DNA of 39,905 nt from Lachnospiraceae bacterium (lineage in GTDB: Bacteria; Bacillota; Clostridia; Lachnospirales; Lachnospiraceae): contig JAAUZI010000028.1 of the NCBI GenBank assembly GCA_014804645.1, positions 5,198 to 45,102 of the forward strand, given 5' to 3'. The notes under the pieces were generated by a model. That model was given only the letters and a program-made list of their open reading frames with translations, did not search any database and was not told where the DNA came from. A program made the position numbers and the translations under genes. Below are positions 1-6,651 of the stretch, piece after piece (within the stretch, counting starts at the first letter, position 1; the number at the start of each line of letters is the position of its first letter).

Positions 1-75
1 CTCCACCTTTATGCGGCTGACTCCCGCCTCCGTCATGGAGTCCAGCATATGAATCACATTATCCAGATCGCTCAT
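1..75 (-). CDS. hypothetical protein, N-terminus only (cut by window edge)
   Basis: The first 25 codons of a reverse-strand gene that runs off the left edge. It starts at an ATG at 75 with a good ribosome binding site (GGGGAGG, 7 nt spacing). The visible residues begin MSDLDNVIHMLDSM and are acidic and helical. I recall similar short Lachnospiraceae proteins of unknown function, but 25 residues are too few for a family call. It lies directly downstream of the ParB-like gene on the same strand and may share its transcript. Confidence 0.55.
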   Translation of the reverse strand, partial: MSDLDNVIHMLDSMTEAGVSRIKVE

Positions 76-102
76 TGTATTTCCTCCCCGATATCAGGTA
101 TT

Positions 103-549
103 TTACCGGCAGTTTTCCAGCAGCTTAAGCAAGCGGCTCTCCAGCAGCTCCCCAGTGGTCCACAGCGCCGCCAAGGCATGAGTTATCCCCATCTGCCTGT
201 ACATCTCCAGCCGGTGGCGGCCGTCAGCGACATGAAATCCCTTTTCCCCATACTCTACAATCAGCGGCGGCGTATCCCAATTCTCATAGTCCTGTTTCAT
301 CCGGTCCACCACCTGGAAAAAATAATCTATGGAATCCTGATCATGGAGATACTCCGGGGCCCCGGACTTGATCTTAGCAAGCAGCGACAGCGGTATCCTG
401 CGGATGCCGATATAGCGGCGCTCCTGTTTCAAAAGCCCGTCTGCCAGCGCCAGATTGTGCCCGTCGTTTCTCAAAAACAGCTGCATCCACTCATCTATTT
501 TGCCCCGGCCATCATATTCCCGGGCTATGGTATACGTTCCGTATTTCAT
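103..549 (-). CDS. ParB-like nuclease-domain protein
   Basis: A 148-residue single-domain protein. The C-terminal half reads PPLIVEYGEKGFHVADGRHR, which resembles the ParB/Srx fold with its conserved G-x-x-R box (DGRHRLE around residues 108-114). No HTH or DNA-binding extension is present, so it is not a chromosome-partition ParB; small proteins of this type are poorly characterised. ATG at 549 is chosen because GGAG lies 7 nt upstream; a GTG two codons earlier is possible. It overlaps the end of the RNA methyltransferase gene by 4 nt, so the two are probably translationally coupled. A diverged relative lies on the other side of that gene (1526-2272). Confidence 0.7.
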   Translation of the reverse strand: MKYGTYTIAREYDGRGKIDEWMQLFLRNDGHNLALADGLLKQERRYIGIRRIPLSLLAKIKSGAPEYLHDQDSIDYFFQVVDRMKQDYENWDTPPLIVEYGEKGFHVADGRHRLEMYRQMGITHALAALWTTGELLESRLLKLLENCR

Positions 550-1421
550 TTCCACACTCCTTTTTCTCCATAAAAAGCCTGTCCCATACTGCGCTGCCTC
601 GCCGCCTCATACAACAGAATGGACGCCGCGCAGCCCACATTCAGGGAGGAGGCGGAGGAGGTCTGCGCCATAGGAATGCTGCACAGCACGTCTGCCATCT
701 CCTTATATCTGTGGCTGAGTCCCAGCGTTTCATTTCCCAGCATAATCACCACCGGACCGGAAAGCGGCTGCCGATAGACAGGCTGCTCTCTGTGCGCAGT
801 GGTGCCCACCAGTTGCAGGCCAGGGTATTTTGCCCGCAGAGCCGCCACACAGGACTCCCACTGGTCACTGCGCTCCATCTGCCACACCGGCACACGAAAA
901 AAAGAACCCATGCTGGCCTGCAACACCTCCGGGTCATACAGATCCACCCCGTGTCCGGTCAAAAACAGCCCGTCCGCCCCCAGCGCGTCACAGGTGCGGA
1001 GTATCGTGCCCAGGTTGCCCTTGTTACCCGGCCGGTCAAACAGCACCAGCAAAGGATTTTCCACCGCCTGCTGCCCCGCACCGCCGTCGGCCTCCCACCA
1101 CCTCCGGGGTTTTCTCATCTCCACCACCGCCATCAGCTCCGACGCATCCTCTTTGCCGCTGAGTTCAGCCATCAGTTCTCCGGTCAGCCGATAATTGACC
1201 TGTGTATCCACGGATTTCAAAATATTCTCCGCCCAGTCCGACAGGTTCCCGCCGCAATAGATAAAGCTGCGTATGTTCCACCCCGCCCCTATGGCCTGGT
1301 TGATATTCCGCACACCTTCCACAAAAAAGGCTCCCTGCCGCAGCCGCTTGGTCCGGTTGTCCCGCAGGCCCTGCAGCTGCTGGTAGGAAACGTTTTTCTT
1401 TCCCACAGATATTGTCTTCAT
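546..1421 (-). CDS. TrmH/SpoU-family RNA 2'-O-methyltransferase
   Basis: A 291-residue SPOUT-class methyltransferase that uses SAM to methylate ribose 2'-OH in tRNA or rRNA. The N-terminal substrate-binding part contains RLRQGAFFVEGVR, typical of the SpoU substrate-binding domain. The C-terminal catalytic part has the three family motifs: LFDRPGNKGNLGTILRTCDA (motif 1), VVIMLGNETLGLS (motif 2) and CSIPMAQTSSASSLNVGCAA (motif 3), which form the trefoil knot. ATG at 1421 is preferred (AGAGG upstream) over the more upstream 1451. The target RNA cannot be told from sequence. Confidence 0.9.
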   Translation of the reverse strand: MKTISVGKKNVSYQQLQGLRDNRTKRLRQGAFFVEGVRNINQAIGAGWNIRSFIYCGGNLSDWAENILKSVDTQVNYRLTGELMAELSGKEDASELMAVVEMRKPRRWWEADGGAGQQAVENPLLVLFDRPGNKGNLGTILRTCDALGADGLFLTGHGVDLYDPEVLQASMGSFFRVPVWQMERSDQWESCVAALRAKYPGLQLVGTTAHREQPVYRQPLSGPVVIMLGNETLGLSHRYKEMADVLCSIPMAQTSSASSLNVGCAASILLYEAARQRSMGQAFYGEKGVWK

Positions 1422-1525
1422 AGATACCTCTTTCCACATACCATCTGCCACTCTGTAGTGATATGTATGCCTCTCCGCAGTTTATCCTACCAGAAAGTAT
1501 GGCCGGAAAACAGGTATACTTTTCA

Positions 1526-2272
1526 TTAAACGGAAATTGCCATAGACTTCAGATATTGCTCGGCAAACGCCTCCCTGTCCGCCTCGCCGCTGCACCAGAC
1601 GATCACGGGAAAATAGGGGATTCCCTCCCGGATCAATGCCTCATACAGCGGACTGCCGCAGTTTAGCTCAAAGCCGTTCTCCCCGTAATTCACAATCAGC
1701 GGCGGCAGCGGCTCCTGTCGCCGGATACACTGCTGCCGGGCGGCCACATTCCGTTCCCACACAACGGGGTGCACCCGCCATTTCATATGCTCCTCCGGGC
1801 CGCTGCTCCGGGTAAAAAGCGATAGGGGCATGGCCAGAGGGCCTATATACTGCCTGGGATACAGATACAGTCCATCCGAAAATTCCTTGTTTCTGCGCTC
1901 AAACAACAGATAGGTGTGCACCCACTCCTCCAGCAAACCCGCCTGGCCGTACTGCTCTGCGGATATGGCATGGGGATAGAACGGGATATTGTCCTCCGCT
2001 TTTTTATTGTAGACGATTTTCTTCACCGTCTCCTGGGACAGGCAGTACTCTCTTGCCAGCTGGGGAATACCCGCTCCATATGCGTGTTTGTTGCGTATCA
2101 TCTGGTTGCGCTTACGGTAATAGCTGCGCTGCCCCGTCCTCTCTCCCCAGAGTCTGGCCGTCTCCTGCGTCTGGGGCACATAGAGGAGTTTCCCAGCGGC
2201 ATATCGCTGCACCTGCTCCAATAGCTGCGGCGGCAATACCTGCTCCGCATTTACATAGTTTTTATCCTGCAT
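1526..2272 (-). CDS. CD3324-type HTH protein fused to a degenerate ParB-like domain
   Basis: A 248-residue two-part protein. Residues 1-90 (YVNAEQVLPPQLLEQVQRYA, then a basic RKRNQ segment and a second helix pair LAREYCLSQETVKKIVY) match the CD3324/Mor-like DNA-binding family of Firmicutes as I know it. Residues about 115-245 resemble the ParB-like protein at 103-549: both share a QYIG...PLSL stretch and PPLIV-YGE-GF. The G-x-x-R box of the neighbour (DGRHRLE) is replaced here by CGSPLYEA, so any ParB-type nucleotide chemistry is probably lost. Likely a DNA-binding regulator with a sensory ParB-like domain; function unknown. Confidence 0.65.
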   Translation of the reverse strand: MQDKNYVNAEQVLPPQLLEQVQRYAAGKLLYVPQTQETARLWGERTGQRSYYRKRNQMIRNKHAYGAGIPQLAREYCLSQETVKKIVYNKKAEDNIPFYPHAISAEQYGQAGLLEEWVHTYLLFERRNKEFSDGLYLYPRQYIGPLAMPLSLFTRSSGPEEHMKWRVHPVVWERNVAARQQCIRRQEPLPPLIVNYGENGFELNCGSPLYEALIREGIPYFPVIVWCSGEADREAFAEQYLKSMAISV

Positions 2273-2353
2273 GGCTGATTCCTCTTATTTCCAGTTGTAT
2301 GCACTGTATAGAAAGGATTGCGCACCTGAGCGCCGGGCAGCAGGCATTTCACA

Positions 2354-2890
2354 TCACGGATCGAGTATGCAGCTCATCTCATGCCACTGCTCTCCGCCCC
2401 ATGTGGACTCTGCCATCCCATGATCCTGAAATCCCATCCGCTTGTACATCTCCACCTTGGACTCCAGACAGGTCAGGAAGACCTCCTTCCTGCCCCTCTC
2501 CCGCTCCCTGCGCAGATAGCGGGACATGATCTCCCTTGCCAGCCCCCGCCCGCGGTACTGTGGGAGCACGTCCAGCCCCAAAATCATCACATTTCGGCCC
2601 ACCGGGTCGTACAGCTCCGCATCAATAAAAAACTCGTCTCTGAATTTGCTCTCCTCTGTGGACAAGCCGTTGAGAAATCCGGCAATTTTTCCCGATCCCC
2701 TGTCCACTGCCACCAAAAACAATTCCGGGGCTTTCGCAATCCTGTCCCGCATCATCTTTTCCGAGCACGCCTCATTGGGCGGGAAACAGATTTCCTCGAT
2801 GCTGACCGCCTGCCCCGCCTCGCCGGGGAGAATATTGCGGAACTCAAAATGTTCGCTGATATCATATGAATTTTCCATCGCGCTATGCAT
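2354..2890 (-). CDS. GNAT-family N-acetyltransferase
   Basis: A 178-residue Gcn5-related acetyltransferase that moves an acetyl group from acetyl-CoA to an unknown amine. Motif A is clear (MILGLDVLPQYRGRGLAREI; the Q-x-x-G-x-G loop binds the CoA pyrophosphate), and the C-terminal motif B (VFLTCLESKVEMYKRMGF) ends in the usual Y-x-x-x-G-F. ATG at 2890 has GGAGG 5 nt upstream; an in-frame ATG six codons earlier lacks a good site. It is divergent from the 3083-4195 gene. Confidence 0.88.
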   Translation of the reverse strand: MHSAMENSYDISEHFEFRNILPGEAGQAVSIEEICFPPNEACSEKMMRDRIAKAPELFLVAVDRGSGKIAGFLNGLSTEESKFRDEFFIDAELYDPVGRNVMILGLDVLPQYRGRGLAREIMSRYLRRERERGRKEVFLTCLESKVEMYKRMGFQDHGMAESTWGGEQWHEMSCILDP

Positions 2891-3082
2891 AACGTCCTCC
2901 TTATACACTGTCCGTCTCCCGCTGCCTTTCTTGTGCGGCTTATGTCACTCAATATTATAGCGCCGGGGACTGCTTTTTTCAACCGGAGAATGGCTTCGGA
3001 GTTTTGGGAGATTTACCGCGATTCCCAATTGACTTCCACCACATTATCCTGTAAAATGAATGTGTATCCGGGGGAGACACCC

Positions 3083-4195
3083 ATGCAAAAAAACGCAGAT
3101 ACCGAGATAATCAATCCGGGGAGGACACCCATGGAAAAAAACGGACAGACTGTATGCGTTCTGGATGAACAGGATACAGTGATTGGTTATACTTATCCAA
3201 AGAGAGCAAAAGGACTTGTCAAAAAACGTCGGGCAGAGTTTGTTTCCGACAATGCAATCCGTCTATACAGACAATGCCCGACATATGAGAATATGGAGGA
3301 CATAGAGATGGATAACACCAATTTCATAACAATAAATCCTAAGGCATGGCGCAAGAATCCCGATGAAGGCAGCAGAACCGTCTGCGACCGTTTCATGATC
3401 AGCAACCCGCTTGCAGGAGCTATCGTTTCTGCCCCGAGTGTGGTCGAGGTCTTGTCTCTGGGAACGTGGGACTGGAATGCCGCCAGTTACGTCACCAACG
3501 GCTTTCAGGAGCTTAAGCCGGATACGGAGTACCATTTTGTATTTTGGCTCAATGGCGGAGAAAATGACCGGAGCGATGAGGTCTGCCAACTGCAGATCCT
3601 GTTCACGGATGACAATGTCACCGCCTCCAACAGCGAGTTCGACAGGGGATTGCGTTTCCGCCTGAATCGCGGATACATCAAACCGCTGAAGAAGTACAAC
3701 GGCTGGGAGTATTACGACATACCCTTTACCACAACGCAGGCAAGATACACGCAGTTCCAGTTCGTGGCAATAAAAGCTCCCATGGCACTGATGAATGCAG
3801 AAGAGCCGGATGTGTACAAGGATTTGCAGGATGTGATTGATCCCTACGAGAAACAAAGGCCCCAGCGTCATAACATTATTTTTGAGGACGGCTGGCCGGT
3901 CAACACATGGTATGCCACCGAGAAGTTAGCCCATAGACAGGACGGTGAAGAAAGATATCCTGATGGAATACCAGCGTCTTCCTTTAAGGCAGACTGGTCT
4001 GCCGCAAAAGTGCGGCCGTCTTTCTTTGACTGGTCGGAGTTTACGGAGAATATCGTTGGTGAAATCATGGATAATATGGACTTGGATTCTCTGCAGGAGG
4101 AAATCACTGGAACCATTTTAAGCGAGTTGGACATGGACGCCCTGCGCAATGAAATTATGGAATCTATCAAAAATTCCCTGAATTTATCTAACTAA
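3083..4195 (+). CDS. conserved hypothetical protein with RRXRR-like N-terminus and beta-rich core
   Basis: A protein of up to 370 residues. The N-terminus (VLDEQDTVIGYTYPKRAKGL, then VKKRRAEFV) resembles the short basic RRXRR/PLMP segment that starts IscB-type proteins, but no HNH or RuvC motif follows. The central 200 residues are tryptophan- and aromatic-rich (FVFWLNGGENDRSDEVC, NGWEYYDIPF) and look like a beta-sandwich. The C-terminal 60 residues are acidic amphipathic helices (MDLDSLQEEI, MDALRNEIM). I recall homologues across Firmicutes, all unnamed. Two candidate starts, 3083 and 3131, each have their own ribosome binding site within a duplicated start block; the second gives 354 residues. 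A strong terminator follows. Confidence 0.6.
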   Translation: MQKNADTEIINPGRTPMEKNGQTVCVLDEQDTVIGYTYPKRAKGLVKKRRAEFVSDNAIRLYRQCPTYENMEDIEMDNTNFITINPKAWRKNPDEGSRTVCDRFMISNPLAGAIVSAPSVVEVLSLGTWDWNAASYVTNGFQELKPDTEYHFVFWLNGGENDRSDEVCQLQILFTDDNVTASNSEFDRGLRFRLNRGYIKPLKKYNGWEYYDIPFTTTQARYTQFQFVAIKAPMALMNAEEPDVYKDLQDVIDPYEKQRPQRHNIIFEDGWPVNTWYATEKLAHRQDGEERYPDGIPASSFKADWSAAKVRPSFFDWSEFTENIVGEIMDNMDLDSLQEEITGTILSELDMDALRNEIMESIKNSLNLSN

Positions 4196-4209
4196 GCAGC
4201 ACTACTACG

Positions 4210-4245
4210 GCCCTCATTCCCGATATGGGAATGAGGGCTGTTTTA
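4210..4245 (+). terminator. intrinsic terminator after the RRXRR-like gene
   Basis: A perfect 12-bp stem (GCCCTCATTCCC with its complement at 4227-4238), a 5-nt loop and a following TTTT run, 15 nt past the stop codon of the plus-strand gene. It also separates that gene from the convergent pyrE-like gene ending at 4263. Confidence 0.9.
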
Positions 4246-4262
4246 AATCAGAAAAATGTCCT

Positions 4263-5063
4263 CTATATAATCCGTTCCCGCAGTGCGGCTTCGATATCCT
4301 CGTCCGTAATCAGGGAGTACACCTTTGCACCGTATTTTTCCAGCATCCGCTCCTCGCCGGAGGGAGTGCCTGCAGGCATCTGGTTCCGGCGATTAATTAT
4401 GACGATCACCGCCGCCACCTGAATATCCGCCTGACGGCGCAGCTGCTCCACCCGCTCCTCTACGGAAACGCCGGAGGTCATCACGTCGTCCACGATCACC
4501 ACTCTCTCCCCATCCTGCAGAGTATGGCCGCAGAGCATCCGCCCTCGGCTGTCCGCCACCCGCCTGTCATAGCAGTAGCTGCAGGTCTTGCCATACTTGG
4601 TGTACAGGGCCGTTGCCGCCGCCACGGCAAATGCAATGCCATGGTACGCCAGCCCCACCAGCGCGTCAAACTCCAGGTGGTTTTCCCTGATACAGTCCGC
4701 AAAGACCTCTCCGATTCGGGCCAGCTGAGCGTTGGTGGAAAATTGCTCCGTGTTGATATAGTAGCTGCTCTTCCCACCATTTTTCAGGTCCACATCCCCT
4801 CTGACCAAAATCCGGTTTTTGTCCATATAGCGGATCAGTCTCTCCTTGTTGGTCATCACCTCCAGCTTGTATCCGAAAAGCTCATCGATGGTCACTCCAA
4901 AATATGCCGCCAGCGCAGGCATCATCATGATATCCGGCTGGGCTGTGTCGTTCTCCCACTTGGATACCGCCTGATAAGTCACATTCAGCGCTCCCGCCAG
5001 TTCCTCCTGGGTCACACATTTAGCCCTGCGCAGTTGTTTGATTGTCTGTCCTATAGTATTCAT
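4263..5063 (-). CDS. XRE helix-turn-helix / orotate phosphoribosyltransferase fusion
   Basis: A 266-residue fusion. Residues 1-70 are a typical XRE/Cro DNA-binding domain (IKQLRRAKCVTQEELAGALN, YQAVSKWEN). From residue about 75 the protein is a full OPRTase: the PRPP loop ERVVIVDDVMTSGVS near residue 200 and the substrate-binding GLAYHGIAFAVAAA and CYDRRVADSRG segments are intact. OPRTase makes OMP from orotate and PRPP. The enzyme half looks catalytically competent, so this could be a pyrimidine- or PRPP-sensing repressor (inference). ATG at 5063 has an AGGAGGAG site. A 93-bp hairpin leader lies directly upstream. No other pyrimidine gene is nearby. Confidence 0.85.
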   Translation of the reverse strand: MNTIGQTIKQLRRAKCVTQEELAGALNVTYQAVSKWENDTAQPDIMMMPALAAYFGVTIDELFGYKLEVMTNKERLIRYMDKNRILVRGDVDLKNGGKSSYYINTEQFSTNAQLARIGEVFADCIRENHLEFDALVGLAYHGIAFAVAAATALYTKYGKTCSYCYDRRVADSRGRMLCGHTLQDGERVVIVDDVMTSGVSVEERVEQLRRQADIQVAAVIVIINRRNQMPAGTPSGEERMLEKYGAKVYSLITDEDIEAALRERII

Positions 5064-5085
5064 TCTACTCCTCCTGATTTTAGTT

Positions 5086-5178
5086 CCGCATATCCTCTGC
5101 CAGTACACATAGCTGTGATAAACATATGGCCGCTTTGACGTCCCTATGTTTATCAGTGGACTGTCCTCGGATATGCTG
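5086..5178 (-). repeat. covarying hairpin leader, copy 1 (upstream of HTH-pyrE)
   Basis: A 93-bp long imperfect inverted repeat. The outer stem is GCATATCC (5088-5095) with GGATATGC (5169-5176). A middle CAGT/ACTG stem follows, with about 7 unpaired bases on one side. The inner 11-bp stem is TGATAAACATA (5116-5126) with 5145-5155, closing an 18-nt loop that contains GGCCGC. Read on the minus strand it ends in GCGGAACTAAAATC, then the AGGAGG site of the downstream gene; 22 nt separate the element from the ATG. Copies with other stem sequences but the same ends lie at 10437-10530 and 33697-33789. Confidence 0.85.
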
Positions 5179-5188
5179 TTTAGAGTTT

Positions 5189-5236
5189 TACATCTGCACA
5201 AGCAGATGCTGTTTTAGAGGTTCTTTAGAACCTCCA
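5189..5236. other. two tandem small hairpins
   Basis: CATCTGC/GCAGATG with a 4-nt loop is followed at once by GAGGTTCT/AGAACCTC with almost no loop. They lie in the intergenic region between the hairpin leader and the gene relic. Neither has a T-run, so they are not obvious terminators; their role is unknown. Confidence 0.5.
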
Positions 5237-5285
5237 TTCCACAGATGCGCGCATCCTGCTCTACCGGTATGTCTTTATGATATAC

Positions 5286-5318
5286 GGAAAAAAGGCCGGA
5301 TGCAAGCACCCAGCCTTC
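5286..5318 (-). terminator. probable intrinsic terminator downstream of the gene relic
   Basis: On the minus strand AAGGC...GCCTT (with additional imperfect pairing inside) is followed by a TTTTTT run. It sits just past the in-frame stop of the 5330-5411 relic, as expected for the original terminator of that gene or of a shortened transcript. Confidence 0.5.
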
Positions 5319-5329
5319 GTATTTTTCTC

Positions 5330-5411
5330 AACCATTGGTTGCAAATTCACTGTCCTGCTGCGCATAGCGAACAATAAATCCTGCGATCTGAGCTGTACCA
5401 TTGTAATCTGT
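5330..5411 (-). pseudogene. relic of a paralogue of the terpene-cyclase-fold gene at 6652-7569
   Basis: The minus-strand translation here reads TDYNGTAQIAGFIVRYAQQD and then hits a stop. The intact gene at 6652-7569 contains TDYNGTAQIAGFIVRYAEPG (DNA at 7110-7175), so about 70 bp of a second copy survive. Similarity ends sharply at 5411, where the promoter region of the MerR gene begins, and fades after about 5345. The MerR gene probably replaced or interrupted the rest. Confidence 0.8.
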
Positions 5412-5431
5412 AAAAGATATAAAAGAAACGC

Positions 5432-5462
5432 TTGACTCTCACGCTGCGTCATAGTGTACAAT
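5432..5462 (+). promoter_or_regulatory. MerR-type promoter with 19-bp spacer and dyad operator
   Basis: TTGACT (5432-5437) and TACAAT (5457-5462) are 19 bp apart, the over-long spacing typical of promoters that MerR-family activators twist into shape. The 21-bp dyad at 5435-5455, centred on ACGCTGCGT, has matching arms (ACT...AGT and ACGC...GCGT), the usual MerR operator form. It directly precedes the MerR gene, so autoregulation is expected. Confidence 0.9.
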
Positions 5463-5491
5463 ACAGAAAAACAGGAAAAGGAGGACAAAAT

Positions 5492-6217
5492 ATGCGAACT
5501 GTAAACGAGGTAAGCAAGCTCACAGGTGTAAGCGTCCGCACACTTCACCACTATGACGCGATCGGCTTACTAAAACCCACAAAAATTTCAGATGCGGGTT
5601 ATCGTCTGTATGATGATGCATCGCTTGAACGTCTACAAAACATTTTACTGTTTCGAGAGTTGCAATTTCCATTAAAAGAAATTGGGGCGATTCTTGACAG
5701 CCCTGGATTTGCTCCAAAAGAGGCGCTGAAACAGCAGATCAAGTTGCTGGAACTAAAGCGGGCGCGTCTGGATGCATTGATTGACTTTGCCCGTGAAATT
5801 CAAGAAGGAGGAGAAAACAAAATGAATTTTAACGCTTTTGACAGAACAGAGATCGACCAGTATGCGGAGGAAGTTAAGGAAAGATGGGGGGCCACCGAGG
5901 CATATAACGAGTATGCGCAAAAGACAAAAGGCAAAACCCGCAAGGAGCTTGATATGACTGCGGACGAGTTGCGGAATCTGTTTGCAGAACTTGGTTCGCT
6001 CCGACAACTGCCTCCTGACCAAAAGGAAGTACAGGAAAAAATTATAAAGCTGCAAGAATTTATCTCTGCAAATTACTATAACTGTACAACGGACATTTTG
6101 AGCGGCCTAGGTCAAATGTATGTGAGTGATGAACGTTTCAAGAAAAATATTGACGAACTGGGAGGCGAAGGAACTGCCGAATTTGTCAGGCAGGCAATTT
6201 CTGTCTATGTCCAGTGA
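5492..6217 (+). CDS. MerR-family regulator with TipAS-type effector domain
   Basis: A 241-residue TipAL-like activator. Residues 1-70 form the winged HTH (VNEVSKLTGVSVRTLHHYDA, then IGLLKPTKISDAGYRLYD). Residues 75-105 make the dimerising coiled coil. Residues about 115-241 (FDRTEIDQYAEEVKERWGAT, then EAYNEYA) are the TipAS antibiotic-binding fold, which in known members binds thiopeptides or other drugs. ATG at 5492 follows AAAAGGAGG. The 19-bp-spacer promoter upstream points to autoactivation on ligand binding. No efflux pump is adjacent, so the target may be only itself or a distant gene. Confidence 0.9.
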   Translation: MRTVNEVSKLTGVSVRTLHHYDAIGLLKPTKISDAGYRLYDDASLERLQNILLFRELQFPLKEIGAILDSPGFAPKEALKQQIKLLELKRARLDALIDFAREIQEGGENKMNFNAFDRTEIDQYAEEVKERWGATEAYNEYAQKTKGKTRKELDMTADELRNLFAELGSLRQLPPDQKEVQEKIIKLQEFISANYYNCTTDILSGLGQMYVSDERFKKNIDELGGEGTAEFVRQAISVYVQ

Positions 6218-6364
6218 CATCCTCTTTTCACGGACTTATAACATTTTCGTACCCGGACTAAACCTTGGCCGTGCCAATTTATCTTGTTCCAGGCGGATAT
6301 TTGTGATAACATCAAAATAATCTATAAATGCCATTCGGCTTGTGATGGGGAAGGAGACAGGTTT

Positions 6365-6562
6365 ATGACAAGGGCGGAATTTTTGACAATTCAAAAAGAC
6401 TTGCAACATCAACTTAATGTCTGTGCAACGCAAATTGGCATAAGCATAGATTATGAATCATATGCGGAATATGACGTAGGCTGTTTTTATGATGAAAATT
6501 ATAAAAAATGGAAGATGTATCACAACGTCGACGCTGTGACTGTGGATCGCAATGTGACATAG
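6365..6562 (+). CDS. short Imm59-like immunity protein, probably truncated
   Basis: A 65-residue ORF with a good ribosome binding site (GGAGACAG) whose start MTRAEFLTIQKDLQHQLNVC and YDVGCFYDENYKKWKMY resemble the N-terminal half of Imm59-type immunity proteins of polymorphic toxin systems, as I recall them. Known members are longer, so the gene probably lost its 3' part; after KMYHN the sequence no longer looks family-like. No toxin gene is adjacent, which would make it an orphan. A terminator follows at 6577. Family assignment is from memory. Confidence 0.5.
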   Translation: MTRAEFLTIQKDLQHQLNVCATQIGISIDYESYAEYDVGCFYDENYKKWKMYHNVDAVTVDRNVT

Positions 6563-6576
6563 GCGATTTGACATGG

Positions 6577-6616
6577 CCCCTGCTGCCCATTTTACATCTG
6601 GACAGCAGGGGTAATT
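6577..6616 (+). terminator. terminator after the immunity-like ORF
   Basis: CCCCTGCTG (6577-6585) pairs with CAGCAGGGG (6603-6611), followed by a weak T-rich stretch. Confidence 0.65.
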
Positions 6617-6651
6617 TGTTCTTTTATATTTTGGTTGATTGCAGCGGCTGA

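Noticed and set aside
711..1529. Long plus-strand ORF of 272 codons opposite the RNA methyltransferase
   Set aside because: It is a shadow of the real gene on the other strand: no ribosome binding site, low-complexity composition and no recognisable motif.
2885..3082. Upstream extension of the 3083-4195 gene to 2885
   Set aside because: It would overlap the start of the divergent acetyltransferase gene, has no ribosome binding site, and the added residues look like translated intergenic DNA.
5059..5063. Longer start of the HTH-pyrE gene at 5201
   Set aside because: The extra 46 codons would be translated through the hairpin leader. The ATG at 5063 has a strong AGGAGGAG site and begins exactly at the HTH domain.
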